57,896 nt of DNA from assembly GCA_009774625.1 (NCBI GenBank), contig VSOB01000011.1:1-57896 (forward strand). The letters run 5' to 3'. The stretch is from Lachnospiraceae bacterium (GTDB lineage: Bacteria > Bacillota > Clostridia > Lachnospirales > Lachnospiraceae). The position numbers were made by a program, and so were the translations under genes. The notes beneath the pieces are model-generated. The model did not search any database and had not been told where the DNA came from. It worked only from the letters and a program-made list of their open reading frames with translations. Shown piece by piece: positions 26,448 to 35,535 of the stretch (positions are counted from its first letter, which is position 1; the number at the start of each line of letters is the position of its first letter).

Positions 26448-26987
26448 ATGGCGGCGATTGACCTGATCGTACTGGGCATGTTGAAAAAGAAACCTATGGG
26501 AGCCTATGATATTCAGAAGCTGGTGGAGTACCGGAACATATCGAAGTGGGTCAAAATCAGCACCCCCTCTGTTTACAAAAAAGCGATCCAACTGGAGCAA
26601 AAAGGCTTTCTGAAAAGCCATATCGTAAAAGAGGGAAAGATGCCGGAAAAAGCGGTTTATTCTTTAACGGATGCGGGCGAGAAAGAATTTGAAAGGCTTA
26701 TGCTGGAAATTGCCGCCAGGCCAATCCGTATCTTTCTGGATTTTAACGCTGTCATCGTAAACCTGGACAGCCTTCCGCCCAAAATCCGGAAAACATGCAT
26801 GGCAAGTATCGAAAAAAATGTGGAAACAATGAAATCCTGTTTGGAAGAAAATATACGGGAAAAAGAAAATGTACCGGAAATTCCGGAAACAGGCATGGCT
26901 GTCCTGCGGCAGCAGTATGTTTTGGCGGAGGCAATCATGACATGGATTGCTTCTCTGAAGGACGGCGGGAGCGGAAATGAAATGTGA
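26448..26987 (+). CDS. PadR family transcriptional regulator
   Basis: 179 residues. The N-terminal winged helix is typical of PadR (AAIDLIVLGMLKKKPMGAYD, STPSVYKKAIQLEQKGFLKS, then KAVYSLTDAGEKEFERLML). The C-terminal part (residues about 90-175) is helical and would form the dimer and ligand pocket. The start at 26448 has AAAGG eight bases upstream; an in-frame ATG at 26427 is less likely. Divergent from the MATE exporter, with three copies of a TACTATAAATTATAGTA palindrome between them, which is the classic arrangement for a repressor of its neighbouring pump. Confidence 0.9.
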   Translation: MAAIDLIVLGMLKKKPMGAYDIQKLVEYRNISKWVKISTPSVYKKAIQLEQKGFLKSHIVKEGKMPEKAVYSLTDAGEKEFERLMLEIAARPIRIFLDFNAVIVNLDSLPPKIRKTCMASIEKNVETMKSCLEENIREKENVPEIPETGMAVLRQQYVLAEAIMTWIASLKDGGSGNEM

Positions 26988-27044
26988 GGATGGTGCGAAT
27001 CACCGGAATGAACTTATGGATATTTCTGGCTATTTAAAGCAACG

Positions 27045-27074
27045 AAAAAGACGCCCTGCCGTGCAAGACGTCTT
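27045..27074 (-). terminator. Terminator of the hsd operon
   Basis: On the minus strand AAGACG (27069-27074) pairs with CGTCTT (27048-27053) around a 15-base loop and is followed by TTTCG. It starts 16 bases after the hsdR stop. The stem is short (6 bp), and the plus strand also has a T run (27075-27081), so it may act for the PadR gene too. Confidence 0.55.
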
Positions 27075-27090
27075 GATTTTTATATCCATT

Positions 27091-30000
27091 TCAATCATAC
27101 GCGATTTCTTCCGCTACCATGGGCGGCGTCTGTGACGTATCGCAATGATAGACACCTCCATCCGGCTCTTCTCCCACTTCCCCGCTTACAAGCCCAAAAT
27201 ATTTTTCAAAAAACGCTTTCAGTTTCCCGATCACCACCTGCTTCTTTTGGTCACGTGAGCCGGAACCGCCGCCGAAACGGGAAACAGGCGGCATCAGACG
27301 GTCCACATCCGTACCGGTGGTTTTGAGCACACCATCACGGAACGCATTCGCAACGAACTTTCTGGTTTCTTCCGGTTTCAGTTTTTCTTCTTTCATCAGA
27401 ACCTGCAGATCGGCTTCCCGCTGCCTTCTGACAAAGCGCAGCCAGTCTGCGTTGACATCGGTACTGGTATTGATGGTGGCAATGAAATTTTCAATCAGTT
27501 CCTTTTTTGATCTGAGCTGTAAACTGGATTTGATTGCTTTGTCTATCGCAACCAGAATTTCCTTATCCTGGCAGTTCCCATCGTGATATTTCCCAACCAG
27601 CATCAGGATATAGTCGATATTGACTTCCACCTGCTTCACCAGTTCCATTTCAAACACCACATCGTCCAGAATGCTGTCTTTGCTGCCCGGCTTCGGTTTG
27701 ATCTCATCATACACATCGTGGTATGTACCTGTATAATCCTGAAAATCAATGGGAGAGAGGATTTCATTTCCGGCGAAACGGTCAAACGCAGACAAAATAT
27801 TTCTCAGCCGGAGAATGTTGCCAAACAAAATAATAAAATCTTTCCTGTTCTGTTCCCCGCTAATCGGCTGACCCAAAGGGAACAATGCCAGCAATTCTCC
27901 GATTCTCTCTTCATACCCTTTCTGCTTACGGCCTTTCTCATCAATGCAGCCATAGTAATAATCTTCATAGGATTTCAGCAGGACGATCCCATTGGCTTCC
28001 TTATCCCCAAACAGTGCGATTGCATTGTTGGTTTCTTCCTCCAGGTCACGAAAGCAGACTATATTGCCAAAGGTTTTGACAGAGTTCAGTATGCGGTTGG
28101 TTCTGGAAAATGCCTGTATCAGGCCATGCATTTTCAGATTCTTGTCCACCCAAAGGGTATTGAGGGTCGTGGCATCAAAACCTGTCAGAAACATATTGAC
28201 CACAATCAGCAGATCCACCTCCCGTTTCTTCACCTTGTCGGACAGATCTTTGTAATAATCCTGAAATCCTTTGCCGGAAGTATCAAAATTGGTTTTGAAA
28301 ATCTTATTATAATCATCAATTGCCATTTCCAGAAAATCTCGGGAACTCTGATCAAGCCCCTCCGTATCGAAACTTTCATCATGCAGAATACCATCCCCTG
28401 TGTCTGCCTCATTGGGCGCAAAGGAAAAAATGGTTGCAATGGTCAGTTCGCGGTGCCGCCGGGAAATCTGTTTTTTCAATTCCAGATAGTATTTTTTGCA
28501 GACAGGAATGGAGCTGACCGCAAACATGGAATTAAAACCGTTTACACGCTGGCCTTTCAAACTGTAATACGAATTGCGCATGGTTTTCTGGTCAAAATGT
28601 TCCAGAATATACTTCACCACTTCCGAAATGCGTTCCTGCGAGCTCAATGCTTCCTCCGTATCAATGGCCGTAACCTTTTTATCCCTGTCACTGTCTTTCT
28701 GCCTGACTGTATTGATATAGTCAATGCGGAACGGCAAGACATTTCTGTCATTGATCGCATCCACGATCGTATAGGTATGAAGTTTATCGCCAAACGCCTG
28801 CTCTGTAGTCCTTAAGTCAGGATTGCCGCCTGCTGCGGCATTGGCAGAGAAAATCGGTGTTCCGGTAAATCCGAAAATATGATAGTTTGTGAAATACCGC
28901 TCTACTTTGACGATCTTTTCACCTTTTTTTATCTGGCCGCCTACAATCCGGGTATGCATATCCCCGAACTGGCTTCTGTGACATTCATCAAAAACAAGGA
29001 CAATATGCCTGCTGCGGACAGCATGCACCGGATTTTTGGTAATAAACATATCCAGCTTCTGAATGGTCGTTACAATAATTCTGGAAGTGCTGTCCTCAAG
29101 CTGTCTCTGCAGCACAGCAGTACTTTTATTGCCGTTTGCCGCTCCCTTTTCAAAACGTTCATATTCCTTAATGGTCTGATAGTCCAGATCCTTACGGTCC
29201 ACCACAAAGAGAACCTTATCGATATATGGCAGACCGGCAGCAAGCTGTGCGGTTTTGAAAGAAGTCAGCGTCTTGCCGCTTCCTGTGGTATGCCAGATAT
29301 ATCCTCCGGCTTCGATTGTGCCTGTTTTCCTGTAGTTGACAGACACTTCAATCCTGTTCAGAATACGCTCTGTCGCCACGATCTGATACGGACGCATCAC
29401 AAGCAGCATATTTTCGGAAGTAAAAATACAATATCTGGTCAAAATATTCAGAATGGTATGTCTGGCAAAGAAAGTCTTTGTAAAGTCCACAAGATCGGGA
29501 ATCGTCCTGTTATTACCGTCAGCCCAATAGGAAGTAAACTCAAAACTGTTGGAGGTTTTCCGGCTGCTCTTTTTTCCCGTACCTTCGTTTTCCCTGATAT
29601 GACTGGCTCTGGTGGTGTTGGAATAATACTTCGTAAACGTACCGTTGGAAATCACAAAAATCTGCACATACTCATACAGGCCCGGCCCACTCCAAAAACT
29701 GTCCCGCTGATACCGGTCTATCTGGTTAAACGCCTCCTGAATCGCAACACCGCGGCGTTTCAGCTCCACATGAATCAACGGCAGTCCGTTGACCAGAATG
29801 GTCACATCATATCGGGTATCATGTCTCCCCTTGCTTTCCTCGTATTGATTGATCACCTGCAGACGATTGTTATGGATATTTTTCTTATCGATCAGAGAAA
29901 TATTCCGGGTCGCACCATTCTCGCAGGTCAGATTCTGCACATAATCTTCCTGAATTTTCCGGGTCTTTTCCACGATGCCTTCATTGGCATTGGCAATCCT

Positions 30001-30258
30001 GCTTCTAAAAAAGCTGTCCCATTCCCTGTCCGTAAACTGATAATGATTGAGCAGTTCCAACTGCCTGCGGAGATTGGCAATGAGCGCATCGCAGTTTGTA
30101 ATATTCACATACTCATAGCCCTGTTCGCCCAGCATTTTAATAAAAGCGGCTTCCAGCGCCGCTTCGCTCTGGTAGGCGTCAGAGCGTTTGCTCTGCGGCT
30201 CATATTCGGTTACAACCGTACTTTCATTGGTGGAAAGGACGATATTGTAGGTACTCAT
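27091..30258 (-). CDS. hsdR: Type I restriction enzyme subunit R (HsdR)
   Basis: 1055 residues. The PD-(D/E)XK nuclease site is YDVTILVNGLPLIHVELKRR (Asp151, Glu165, Lys167). The DEAD-type translocase follows: Walker A HTTGSGKT ending at residue 330, the Walker B box FDECHRSQ around residue 425, motif III FGFTGTPIF, and the second RecA domain with NMFLTGFDATTLNTLWVDKN and AFSRTNRI. HsdR cuts unmethylated foreign DNA after ATP-driven translocation, in complex with HsdM and HsdS. AAGGAGG precedes the ATG. The order M-S-R on one strand, with 57 bases between hsdS and hsdR, makes a complete system. No frameshift is seen. Confidence 0.96.
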   Translation of the reverse strand: MSTYNIVLSTNESTVVTEYEPQSKRSDAYQSEAALEAAFIKMLGEQGYEYVNITNCDALIANLRRQLELLNHYQFTDREWDSFFRSRIANANEGIVEKTRKIQEDYVQNLTCENGATRNISLIDKKNIHNNRLQVINQYEESKGRHDTRYDVTILVNGLPLIHVELKRRGVAIQEAFNQIDRYQRDSFWSGPGLYEYVQIFVISNGTFTKYYSNTTRASHIRENEGTGKKSSRKTSNSFEFTSYWADGNNRTIPDLVDFTKTFFARHTILNILTRYCIFTSENMLLVMRPYQIVATERILNRIEVSVNYRKTGTIEAGGYIWHTTGSGKTLTSFKTAQLAAGLPYIDKVLFVVDRKDLDYQTIKEYERFEKGAANGNKSTAVLQRQLEDSTSRIIVTTIQKLDMFITKNPVHAVRSRHIVLVFDECHRSQFGDMHTRIVGGQIKKGEKIVKVERYFTNYHIFGFTGTPIFSANAAAGGNPDLRTTEQAFGDKLHTYTIVDAINDRNVLPFRIDYINTVRQKDSDRDKKVTAIDTEEALSSQERISEVVKYILEHFDQKTMRNSYYSLKGQRVNGFNSMFAVSSIPVCKKYYLELKKQISRRHRELTIATIFSFAPNEADTGDGILHDESFDTEGLDQSSRDFLEMAIDDYNKIFKTNFDTSGKGFQDYYKDLSDKVKKREVDLLIVVNMFLTGFDATTLNTLWVDKNLKMHGLIQAFSRTNRILNSVKTFGNIVCFRDLEEETNNAIALFGDKEANGIVLLKSYEDYYYGCIDEKGRKQKGYEERIGELLALFPLGQPISGEQNRKDFIILFGNILRLRNILSAFDRFAGNEILSPIDFQDYTGTYHDVYDEIKPKPGSKDSILDDVVFEMELVKQVEVNIDYILMLVGKYHDGNCQDKEILVAIDKAIKSSLQLRSKKELIENFIATINTSTDVNADWLRFVRRQREADLQVLMKEEKLKPEETRKFVANAFRDGVLKTTGTDVDRLMPPVSRFGGGSGSRDQKKQVVIGKLKAFFEKYFGLVSGEVGEEPDGGVYHCDTSQTPPMVAEEIAYD

Positions 30259-30315
30259 AAGTCCTCCTTTTTTCCTCTGTAATCCATGAAAACAGACAAT
30301 CCGTCAACATGGTGT

Positions 30316-32208
30316 CTATTGTTTTGCTTCGTTAAAAGTCAGAAGTTTATCACGGTAGTATTCGTATTGTTTTTGTCTGGCCTGGATTTCTGCCGGCAGG
30401 CCACTGGTCAGGTCAGTGCAGATTGCGTCGAAGTGATCCAACAACTCCACCATCCTCTTTTGTATATCAAGCGCAGGAACAGGAATTTTAATTTTTTTTA
30501 ATTCTTTCATTGAAATACTCTTCACTGTACCACCAGCAACTTTTTTCTTATATGCCTGTCTGATATTTTGGGTAGTCAGAAGGTATCGAAGAAATTTTGA
30601 TAAAATCACTTTTTGAATCGGCTTGATTACATAGACACCCTCCTTGATATTCCAATTCCAGGGTTCCTTAACTATAACTGCAGTTTCCCCTATCGTTCCG
30701 GTGCCAGAGAAAAGTACATCGCCAACTTCTAAATTAGAGCGATTATTACACAATGCCAGAGCTTCATCATTGATACGGTCGGTTTTCTCAGTAGGAACAA
30801 TATTACCGCCACGAATTTCTCTAATCGTAATATAGTAATTGGTTGCATCATCAGTATTCAGTTTAAAAAAGCTACGAGGATTCAGTCCTGTGTTTAACGA
30901 GTAAATCACATCATCCAAATCCAGCCAGACAACGCCAAACACATGCTGAATGAGCTTAATTATATCTGCTCTGTCCTTCCTGTCTGCGATTATTTTACCT
31001 GTCTCAACAAATGTTAAGAGTCCATCACGATAATATTCATATTGTTTTTGCCTAACTTCACTCTCTGCTGATAAACTAATATTCAAATCATTGCAAAGGC
31101 TATTGAAATTATCCAAAACATCTACAAGCCGTTTCTGGATCTCATAGGGCGGCACAGGAACTCGAAAATCAAGAATTTCTTGAAAATTCATAGAATCATC
31201 CATTTCATTTTGTTCCCAGTTTTTTTTCAATATATCTTTTCCTTTTCCTCGAATCATATGAAACGCAAATCGGGGAAGAACCTCGTCATTAACTATAAGC
31301 ATTTTTATATCCCGATTGATTGTTGTCTCAAAAGAGTCATATACATCAGGAAGAGAGTGCTTCAAAATACCAGAATCGGTAACGGCAGCAACACTGTTCT
31401 TAGGGTGGACTGTCATTGAGGTTTCTCTTATTGCTTTTTCTGTAATATGATTTTGCGTATCAGACAGAACAGTTACTATAATATCCTTTGTAGAAATCCA
31501 CGGAATCATTTCTTTACTCCAGTAGTTGCATTCTTCTACCAAAGGAGTTTTACCACAAGACCATTTACCCAATTCAGCAAGTGTTTTCCATACAAAACCT
31601 CTTGTTCCCCTGCTTCCGCTATCTTCGAAATTCAAAAGTTTATCCCTATAATATTCATACTGTTTTTTTCTTGCTGTAAGCTCTGCTGTAAGCTCTGCTG
31701 TAAGCTCTGTGAAATTGTCTAAAATGCGGACAATTTCACGCTGTACCTCCAGCGGAGGCATAGGCATGATAAATTCTTCTGTTATCGGGAGGGAAATCTG
31801 AGGAAGCGAACCCATACTGGATGCCGCATCTCTGAATTTCTGAATATTATTTTTTAAAGTATAGTACAGATATTTTGTAGTTATCTTATTATCTGTTGTG
31901 TATGCCCACATCTCGTTCTTAAATGTAAATGGCTCTTCATAAAACACAACATCAATAACGCCTCTGGACTGAACCAAAACTGCTGGCACTCGTGTAATAT
32001 TAGCATTGGGAATATCTTCTTCCCTTGCGTTAATTACCGTTTTCCCACCAGCAAATACCTTGATATCTCCATCGGGATTGTCTATCTCTTTCATTCTGGC
32101 AGCCGTTATAGGTGTTCCTTTCAAACGCTGAAATACTTCTTTTACTTTTTTAAACTCCACTCCATCCGGACACAGTTCCTGTATCAATTCTTCCAGTCTG
32201 CTCACCAT
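30316..32208 (-). CDS. hsdS: Type I restriction enzyme specificity subunit (HsdS) with three target-recognition units
   Basis: 630 residues, against the usual roughly 400. Three repeated units each end with a conserved helix: LDNF...QYEYYRDKLLNF (about residues 163-194), LDNF...QYEYYRDGLLTF (365-400) and LDHF...QYEYYRDKLLTF (590-625). Each is preceded by PxPPxE/DxQxRxV (PPLEVQREIV, PPYEIQKRLV, PALDIQKRMV) and by a variable domain of about 150 residues. A normal HsdS has two such units. The first central helix contains a TAEL-type tetrapeptide repeat and is four residues shorter between LDNF and QYEYYR (20 versus 24). The gene overlaps the hsdM stop (TGATG). The frame is open throughout, so it is a fusion or duplication rather than decay. 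Confidence 0.93.
   Translation of the reverse strand: MVSRLEELIQELCPDGVEFKKVKEVFQRLKGTPITAARMKEIDNPDGDIKVFAGGKTVINAREEDIPNANITRVPAVLVQSRGVIDVVFYEEPFTFKNEMWAYTTDNKITTKYLYYTLKNNIQKFRDAASSMGSLPQISLPITEEFIMPMPPLEVQREIVRILDNFTELTAELTAELTARKKQYEYYRDKLLNFEDSGSRGTRGFVWKTLAELGKWSCGKTPLVEECNYWSKEMIPWISTKDIIVTVLSDTQNHITEKAIRETSMTVHPKNSVAAVTDSGILKHSLPDVYDSFETTINRDIKMLIVNDEVLPRFAFHMIRGKGKDILKKNWEQNEMDDSMNFQEILDFRVPVPPYEIQKRLVDVLDNFNSLCNDLNISLSAESEVRQKQYEYYRDGLLTFVETGKIIADRKDRADIIKLIQHVFGVVWLDLDDVIYSLNTGLNPRSFFKLNTDDATNYYITIREIRGGNIVPTEKTDRINDEALALCNNRSNLEVGDVLFSGTGTIGETAVIVKEPWNWNIKEGVYVIKPIQKVILSKFLRYLLTTQNIRQAYKKKVAGGTVKSISMKELKKIKIPVPALDIQKRMVELLDHFDAICTDLTSGLPAEIQARQKQYEYYRDKLLTFNEAKQ
31673..31708 (-). 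repeat. Three perfect 12-bp tandem repeats in hsdS (TAEL-type)
   Basis: Three consecutive copies of GCTGTAAGCTCT on the plus strand (31673-31684, 31685-31696, 31697-31708) encode ELTA-ELTA-ELTA in the first central helix of HsdS. The repeat keeps the frame for any copy number. In EcoR124I and EcoR124II a difference of one TAEL unit is known to change the recognised spacer by one base pair. Confidence 0.95.
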
Positions 32209-33770
32209 CACACCTCAATCTCTGCAATCATTTTCGCAATCTCATCCCGAAGTACCTGCTCTCTGGCCACGATTTTTTCAATCTCTGCATTGAGCTTTAC
32301 AATATCAATCGTTTCTCTGGTATCTTCCTGCTCCACATAGCTGCTGACCGAAAGAGTATAACCATTTCCTGCAATTTCCTCATAAGGAACACAGCGGGCA
32401 AAATAGTCAATATCCTCACGGGATGCAAATTCGTCCACTATTTTTCCAATGTTTTCTTCTGTCAGCTTATTGTTGTTCGTAATCTTTATGTATTCTTTCG
32501 ACGCATCAATAAACAGAGTGCGATTATCTGCTTTGCTCCGCTTCAGAACCATAATACAGGTGGCAATAGAAGTTCCAAAGAACAGATTTCCCGGTAACTG
32601 GATAATACAATCAATGAAGTTATTGTCAACCAGATACTGGCGGATTTTCTTCTCAGCCCCTCCACGGTACATGATGCCGGGAAAACAGACAATTGCCGCT
32701 GTCCCGTTGGCGGCGAGCCATGACAGAGAATGCATAATGAATGCAAGATCAGCCTTTGACTTGGGTGCCAGCACTCCGGCAGGAGAAAAGCGGGGATCAT
32801 TGATCAAAACAGGGTTATCGTCGCCCTCCCACTTGATACTGTAAGGCGGATTGGAAACGATCACCTCAAAGGGTTCGTCATCCCAGTGCTGCGGGGACAC
32901 CAGTGTGTCCTCATGGGCTATATCAAACTTGTCATAATCAATGTCATGAAGGAACATGTTGATACGGCAAAGGTTGTAGGTGGTCAGGTTGATTTCCTGA
33001 CCATAAAAGCCCTGACGGACATTCTCTTTGCCCAGGATTTTTGCCGCCTTTAAAAGCAGAGAGCCGGAACCACAGGCAGGATCGTATACCTTATTGACCT
33101 CCCTTTTTCCGGCGACAGCAATACGGGTCAGCAGTTCCGATACTTCCTGCGGGGTAAAAAACTCCCCGCCGCTTTTTCCGGCATTGGATGCGTACATGCT
33201 CATCAAATATTCATATGCATCGCCAAAAGCATCAATGGCGTTTTCTTTATAATTGTTCAGCCCCATGTCCGCAACGCCTTCGATCAGCTTCACAAGGTTT
33301 GCATTGCGTCTGGCAACGGTGGTTCCCAGTTTATTGCTGTTGACATCCATGTCATCAAACAATCCGGCAAAATTATCTTCGCTTTCACTGCCCTTTGCCG
33401 ATTCCTCAATGTGATGAAAAACAGTTTCCAGAGTCATATTTAAGTTTTCATCGCTTGCCGCTTTCTTTCTCACATTGGCGAAAAGTTCAGATGGCAGAAT
33501 AAAAAACCCTTTCGTACTGACCAGATCCACGCGGGCCTGCTCTGCTTCATCATCCGACAGCAAAGCATACTCAAAGCCCTCGTTTCCGGCTTCGATTTCT
33601 CCCTCATTGATATAGTCAGCCAGATTTTCAGAGATATAGCGGTAGAACATCATGCCCAGCACATAGGACTTGAAATCCCATCCATCCACACTTCCACGCA
33701 GCTCGTCAGCAATCGCCCAGATCGCACGGTGCAATTCCTCACGCTCCTGCTCTTTTCTCACATCAGCCAT
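32208..33770 (-). CDS. hsdM: Type I restriction enzyme methylase subunit (HsdM)
   Basis: 520 residues from the ATG with AGGAG seven bases upstream; the longer frame to 33812 lacks a site. HsdM_N runs from about residue 10 to 150 (IWAIADELRGSVDGWDFKSY, VLGMMFYRYISENL). The SAM-binding motif I is VYDPACGSGSLLLKA, and the N6-adenine catalytic motif IV is VSNPPYSIKW. It methylates adenine in the target recognised by HsdS and forms the MTase core with it. First gene of the M-S-R operon. Length and motifs are normal. Confidence 0.97.
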   Translation of the reverse strand: MADVRKEQEREELHRAIWAIADELRGSVDGWDFKSYVLGMMFYRYISENLADYINEGEIEAGNEGFEYALLSDDEAEQARVDLVSTKGFFILPSELFANVRKKAASDENLNMTLETVFHHIEESAKGSESEDNFAGLFDDMDVNSNKLGTTVARRNANLVKLIEGVADMGLNNYKENAIDAFGDAYEYLMSMYASNAGKSGGEFFTPQEVSELLTRIAVAGKREVNKVYDPACGSGSLLLKAAKILGKENVRQGFYGQEINLTTYNLCRINMFLHDIDYDKFDIAHEDTLVSPQHWDDEPFEVIVSNPPYSIKWEGDDNPVLINDPRFSPAGVLAPKSKADLAFIMHSLSWLAANGTAAIVCFPGIMYRGGAEKKIRQYLVDNNFIDCIIQLPGNLFFGTSIATCIMVLKRSKADNRTLFIDASKEYIKITNNNKLTEENIGKIVDEFASREDIDYFARCVPYEEIAGNGYTLSVSSYVEQEDTRETIDIVKLNAEIEKIVAREQVLRDEIAKMIAEIEV

Positions 33771-33941
33771 CTTCGTTCTCCTTTTCAACTGGTACAAATT
33801 CCGGAATATCATCCGCTTAACAGTTCAAGGCAAGGTATCTCTTTTCATGCGCTTTCATGATACATGCTGCCTATACCTTAACCGTGTCAGAATATATTTA
33901 CAGCCCTGTAACCTTCCCTGCCGCGGCAATCATTACTCTAT

Positions 33942-33970
33942 ATTTTATCATGCAATCCTGATATTTCCAA
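33942..33970 (-). promoter_or_regulatory. Candidate hsdM promoter in a 344-base gene-free stretch
   Basis: On the minus strand TTGGAA (33965-33970), 17-base spacer, TAAAAT (33942-33947), leaving a leader of about 165 bases before hsdM. The rest of 33771-34114 contains no ORF that I can support, only this promoter and the terminator of the following sulfhydrylase gene. Confidence 0.5.
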
Positions 33971-34016
33971 TCTGTTGTTCAAGACTTTATCACTCATTTC
34001 TCTTCCTCTTTTAATA

Positions 34017-34076
34017 ATAAAAAGAGGCTTTAAAGATATCATTCACTCGTTTCTATCATCGATATCCTTAAAACCT
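34017..34076 (-). terminator. Terminator of the O-acetylhomoserine sulfhydrylase gene
   Basis: On the minus strand a 16-base stem with two mismatches (34061-34076 with 34025-34040, inner bases GATATC) and a 20-base loop is followed by CTTTTTATT. It starts 38 bases after the stop codon. Confidence 0.75.
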
Positions 34077-34114
34077 CCGGTTTGCCGGCCAGCCTGTATT
34101 TTTATTTGGCGCTC

Positions 34115-35422
34115 CTATTGCCTCACACTTTCAAATGCAGCCTCCAATGCTGCAATTAAATCTTCCACTTTTTCGATGCCTACAGAGAGCCGGATTGTGT
34201 TTGGCTTAATCCCCTGTTCTGACAGTTCTTCCTCTGTGCTCTGACTATGTGTGGTGGTCGCCGGATGGATCACCAGGGATTTCACATCCGCAACATTTGC
34301 AAGCAGAGAGAAGATGGCAAGATTATCGATAAACGTCTGAGCCGTCCCTGCATCTCCTTTGATCTCAAAGGTGAAGATAGAGCCTCCCCCGTTGGGAAGA
34401 TATTTTTTATATAATCCATGACTTGATTCGCTTTCAAGCGACGGATGATGCACTGCCTCCACCTGCGGATGGTTCGCAAGATATTCTACAATTTTCAGCG
34501 CATTGCTCACATGGCGCTCTACACGGAGAGACAAGGTTTCCAATCCCTGCAGGAAAAGGAATGCATGGAACGGGGACAGGGTTGCGCCTGTATCTCTGAG
34601 AATTACCGCACGGATATACGTCACAAACGCCGCCGCCCCTGCCGCGTCCGCAAAGGATACTCCATGATAGCTCGGATTTGCCTCTGAGATCCACGGATAT
34701 CTTCCTGATGCCTTCCAGTCAAAATTGCCGCTGTCAATTATCACACCGCCTATGGCCGTCCCATGCCCTCCGATAAACTTAGTTGCGGAATGGACTACAA
34801 TATCAGCGCCATATTCAATCGGTCGGATCAGATAAGGTGTTGCAAATGTGGAATCCACCACCAGCGGTATGCCGTGCTTATGTGCAAGTTCCGCGAGTTC
34901 TTCCAGATCCACCAGATTGGAATTGGGATTTCCCAACGTCTCCACAAAAATCGCTTTCGTATTCTCCTGAATAGCCGCTTCAAAGGAGCCTTCTGCTTCC
35001 GGATCTGCAAATGTGGTGGTAACGCCGTTGGTCAGCGGCAATGTATGCGCCAGCAGATTATAGGTCCCTCCGTAAATCGTCTTTGCCGCCACGATATGCT
35101 CGCCTGACTTTGCCAGCGCCTGAAATGTATAACTGATCGCTGCCGCGCCGGATGCCACCGCCAGCGCTGCCACACCGCCTTCCAGGGATGCGATACGCTG
35201 TTCGAAGATATCCTGCGTCGGATTCGTCAGCCTGCCGTAGATGTTGCCCGCATCCCGAAGCCCAAAACGGTCCGCCGCATGCTGCGAATCGTGGAACACA
35301 TAAGAAGTCGTTGCATAGATCGGCACTGCCCTTGCATCCGTAACCGGATCAGCCTGCTCCTGCCCGATATGTAACTGTCTTGTTTCAAAACCCCAGTTTG
35401 CAGAATCCTTTATATTTGCCAT
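34115..35422 (-). CDS. O-acetylhomoserine sulfhydrylase/cysteine synthase-type PLP enzyme
   Basis: 435 residues from the ATG with AAGGAGG upstream. GFETRQLHIGQEQADPVTDA opens the protein, VALAVASGAAAISY is the cofactor region, LVVDSTFATPYLIRPIEYGA carries the Asp, and VHSATKFIGGHGTAIGG the PLP Lys. The sequence is closest to the bifunctional O-acetylhomoserine (thiol)-lyase/cysteine synthase group that adds sulfide to O-acetylhomoserine. It is next to pdxST, which make its cofactor, and to LysR and Rrf2 regulators; its promoter shares an operator-like motif with theirs. A second family member is at 22480-23751. Confidence 0.93.
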   Translation of the reverse strand: MANIKDSANWGFETRQLHIGQEQADPVTDARAVPIYATTSYVFHDSQHAADRFGLRDAGNIYGRLTNPTQDIFEQRIASLEGGVAALAVASGAAAISYTFQALAKSGEHIVAAKTIYGGTYNLLAHTLPLTNGVTTTFADPEAEGSFEAAIQENTKAIFVETLGNPNSNLVDLEELAELAHKHGIPLVVDSTFATPYLIRPIEYGADIVVHSATKFIGGHGTAIGGVIIDSGNFDWKASGRYPWISEANPSYHGVSFADAAGAAAFVTYIRAVILRDTGATLSPFHAFLFLQGLETLSLRVERHVSNALKIVEYLANHPQVEAVHHPSLESESSHGLYKKYLPNGGGSIFTFEIKGDAGTAQTFIDNLAIFSLLANVADVKSLVIHPATTTHSQSTEEELSEQGIKPNTIRLSVGIEKVEDLIAALEAAFESVRQ

Positions 35423-35452
35423 TTTTATTTCCTCCTTCATTCATTTCTATAA

Positions 35453-35491
35453 TCATACTAGCATAGTAGGTTTTATCTGTCTAATATGCAA
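35453..35491 (-). promoter_or_regulatory. Promoter of the sulfhydrylase gene with the shared 8-3-8 motif
   Basis: On the minus strand TTGCAT (35486-35491), 17-base spacer, TACTAT (35463-35468). Overlapping the -10 is TCATACTA-GCA-TAGTAGGT (plus strand, 35453-35471), an inverted repeat related to motifs at the pdxS and LysR/Rrf2 promoters. A repressor bound here would block the polymerase. Confidence 0.7.
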
Positions 35492-35528
35492 AAAAAATAC
35501 CTGGCTATAAATTCAATTTATAACCAGG
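35490..35528 (-). terminator. Terminator of pdxST
   Basis: On the minus strand the 14-base stem CCTGGTTATAAATT pairs with AATTTATAGCCAGG (one G-T pair), followed by TATTTTTTTT. It begins eight bases after the pdxT stop. Confidence 0.9.
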
Positions 35529-35535
35529 CCAACTA

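Noticed and set aside
27583..28815. Plus-strand open frame of 410 codons, and another at 28879-30282
   Set aside because: Both lie opposite hsdR, which has complete nuclease and helicase motifs.
31673..31708. CRISPR-like array or microsatellite
   Set aside because: The 12-bp units are contiguous, in frame and encode a TAEL-type repeat in HsdS, so they belong to the gene.
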